This document shows, piece by piece, positions 63,262-64,000 of a stretch of DNA of 64,000 nt (position 1 is the first letter of the stretch; each line of letters begins with the position of its first letter). Location of the stretch: positions 109,346 to 173,345 of the forward strand of contig NZ_FWXU01000011.1 in the NCBI RefSeq assembly GCF_900176345.1. Direction: 5' to 3'. Source of the stretch: Rhizobium sp. RU36D (GTDB taxonomy: Bacteria; Pseudomonadota; Alphaproteobacteria; Rhizobiales; Rhizobiaceae). The position numbers and the translations under genes are program-made. The notes beneath the pieces are model-generated. The model was not told where the DNA came from. It made no database searches and was given only the letters and a program-made list of their open reading frames with translations.

Positions 63262-63708
63262 ATGCGCATCGTCATCGGCTCGGATCACGCCGGATTTCCG
63301 CTCAAGTCCACCATCGTGGAACATATCAAATCGCTGGGCCACGAGGTGACGGACGTCGGCTCCTATGATCCCGATCCCGTCGATTTCCCCGATGTGGCAA
63401 GGAATGTCACCGCCTCCATCATCGCCGGCAAGGCAGAACGCGGATTGCTGGTCTGCGGCACCGGCGTCGGCGCCTCGATCGCCGCCAACAAGGTGAAAGG
63501 CATCCGGGCCGCCGTCTGCCATGATGTGCACTCGGCCCACCAGTCGGTGGAGCACGACGACGTCAATGTCATGTGCATCGGCGCGCAGATCGTCGGCGCC
63601 TGGCTCGCCAAGGATCTGGTCGATGCTTATCTCAAGGCCGAGTTCTCGACCGATGAGGATTTCCGCCGTCGAGTGCGCAAGCTTGCCGAGATGGATGAGG
63701 GACGCTGA
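63262..63708 (+). CDS. rpiB: RpiB/LacA/LacB-family sugar-phosphate isomerase
   Basis: A 148-residue isomerase. GSDHAG (residues 6-11), the catalytic Cys65 in VCGTGVGASIAANK, H99 in EHDDVNVMCIG and the terminal helix around FRRRV are in place. TGGAGAA precedes the ATG at 63262; an ATG nine codons upstream overlaps the permease stop. In rhizobia such paralogues act on ribose-5-phosphate, or on tetrulose phosphates (EryI type). Being last in a TRAP operon, it probably acts on a phosphorylated product of the imported sugar or sugar acid; no kinase or dehydrogenase is in view. Confidence 0.92.
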   Translation: MRIVIGSDHAGFPLKSTIVEHIKSLGHEVTDVGSYDPDPVDFPDVARNVTASIIAGKAERGLLVCGTGVGASIAANKVKGIRAAVCHDVHSAHQSVEHDDVNVMCIGAQIVGAWLAKDLVDAYLKAEFSTDEDFRRRVRKLAEMDEGR

Positions 63709-63759
63709 TTGCCGGCGTGAAGCCGCCATAGTGGCCAACTAAGACGTCGCGGCCCCATA

Positions 63760-63788
63760 GCCGGCTCTGTGCGAAGCACAGCGCCGGC
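63760..63788 (+). terminator. Strong stem-loop after rpiB
   Basis: GCCGGC and GCCGGC frame CTGTGC-GAA-GCACAG, giving two stacked 6-bp stems with one T/C mismatch, 51 bp after the rpiB stop. No T-tract follows directly. The rest of the window to 64000 contains a T9 run at 63898 but no gene I can support. Confidence 0.5.
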
Positions 63789-64000
63789 GCTATCCACTCC
63801 CGTCGCAGAAGCGACTCGCTGGTCCAGCCTGTGGGGGTTCACTTCAATACCGGCTCAGTTCCGCGTGGAACGTATGGCCCGCCCTGCTTGCAAGTGTTTT
63901 TTTTTGCCCTTTGCAGTCTGCTTCAACGTATTCGGTCTCACGGGCATGCCGTGGCCAAGATGGATATCCGCACGTCCAGAGCCACGATAACCAACACGGT

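Noticed and set aside
63769..63990. Short plus-strand frame at the window end
   Set aside because: It begins within a strong hairpin, has no ribosome site and reads as low-information sequence.
1..64000. CRISPR array, tRNA or rRNA genes, prophage, integrative-element attachment sites
   Set aside because: No regularly spaced repeats, tRNA-like cloverleafs, rRNA segments, integrase or phage structural genes were seen when reading the window.

Overview
The window reads as GC-rich alphaproteobacterial DNA, most likely from a member of the Rhizobiales (Rhizobium/Agrobacterium/Ensifer/Shinella-like). The basis is the density of solute-import systems (ABC, TRAP, TTT), the FecI/FecR/TonB iron locus with a TGA-N9-TCA box, and tight operons with ATGA overlaps. 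No rRNA, tRNA, replication genes or CRISPR array were seen. It looks like an accessory, catabolic part of a chromosome, chromid or megaplasmid.

Layout. (1) 1-4461, + strand: end of a sulfonate-type periplasmic binding protein, an SsuD-like flavin monooxygenase, a fused TRAP permease and its Tat-exported binding protein. (2) 4549-5976, - strand: a DHA2-type MFS exporter. (3) 6057-11549, - strand: one operon of redoxin, FAD flavoprotein, 2x[4Fe-4S] ferredoxin and a complete sulfonate/nitrate/taurine-type ABC importer. (4) 11873-14750, + strand: overlapping photolyase-like FAD protein, DCC thiol protein and ABC1/UbiB kinase-like protein. (5) 15043-21502: tctCBA tricarboxylate transporter with the divergent tctDE two-component system and an orphan binding protein. 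A direct repeat upstream of tctC is a good TctD-site candidate. (6) 21569-21970: a single-domain response regulator.

(7) 22084-29750 is a gene graveyard. It holds IS21-like ends, a 123-bp duplicate of the TRAP binding-protein gene fused in frame to an aminotransferase fragment, a truncated FAD-linked oxidase, metQNI with an amber stop in the metQ signal peptide, a frameshifted 2OG-Fe(II) oxygenase, a homocysteine methyltransferase fragment, IS630 and IS21 transposase remnants, an aldo/keto reductase remnant and a 24-bp perfect palindrome.

(8) 29862-36735: BMP-family (nucleoside-like) ABC importer, divergent from a LysR regulator and an intact isopenicillin-N-synthase-like oxygenase. (9) 36849-44851, - strand: FecI sigma, FecR anti-sigma, TonB-dependent receptor with STN domain, DUF2218 protein and Fe-siderophore ABC importer. 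(10) 45052-45803: IS3-family remnant. (11) 45982-57888: LysR, MmgE/PrpD protein, peptide-type ABC importer, two M20 hydrolases and an EamA permease, probably an import-and-hydrolyse route for an N-substituted amino acid or peptide-like compound. (12) 57962-59388: Rnk-like protein and VapBC toxin-antitoxin. (13) 59638-63708: GntR/FadR regulator with a clear operator, tripartite TRAP transporter and RpiB-type isomerase, a small sugar-type import/catabolism operon.

Functions come from sequence motifs and remembered family features only; no database search was run. Substrates of all transporters are inferences.
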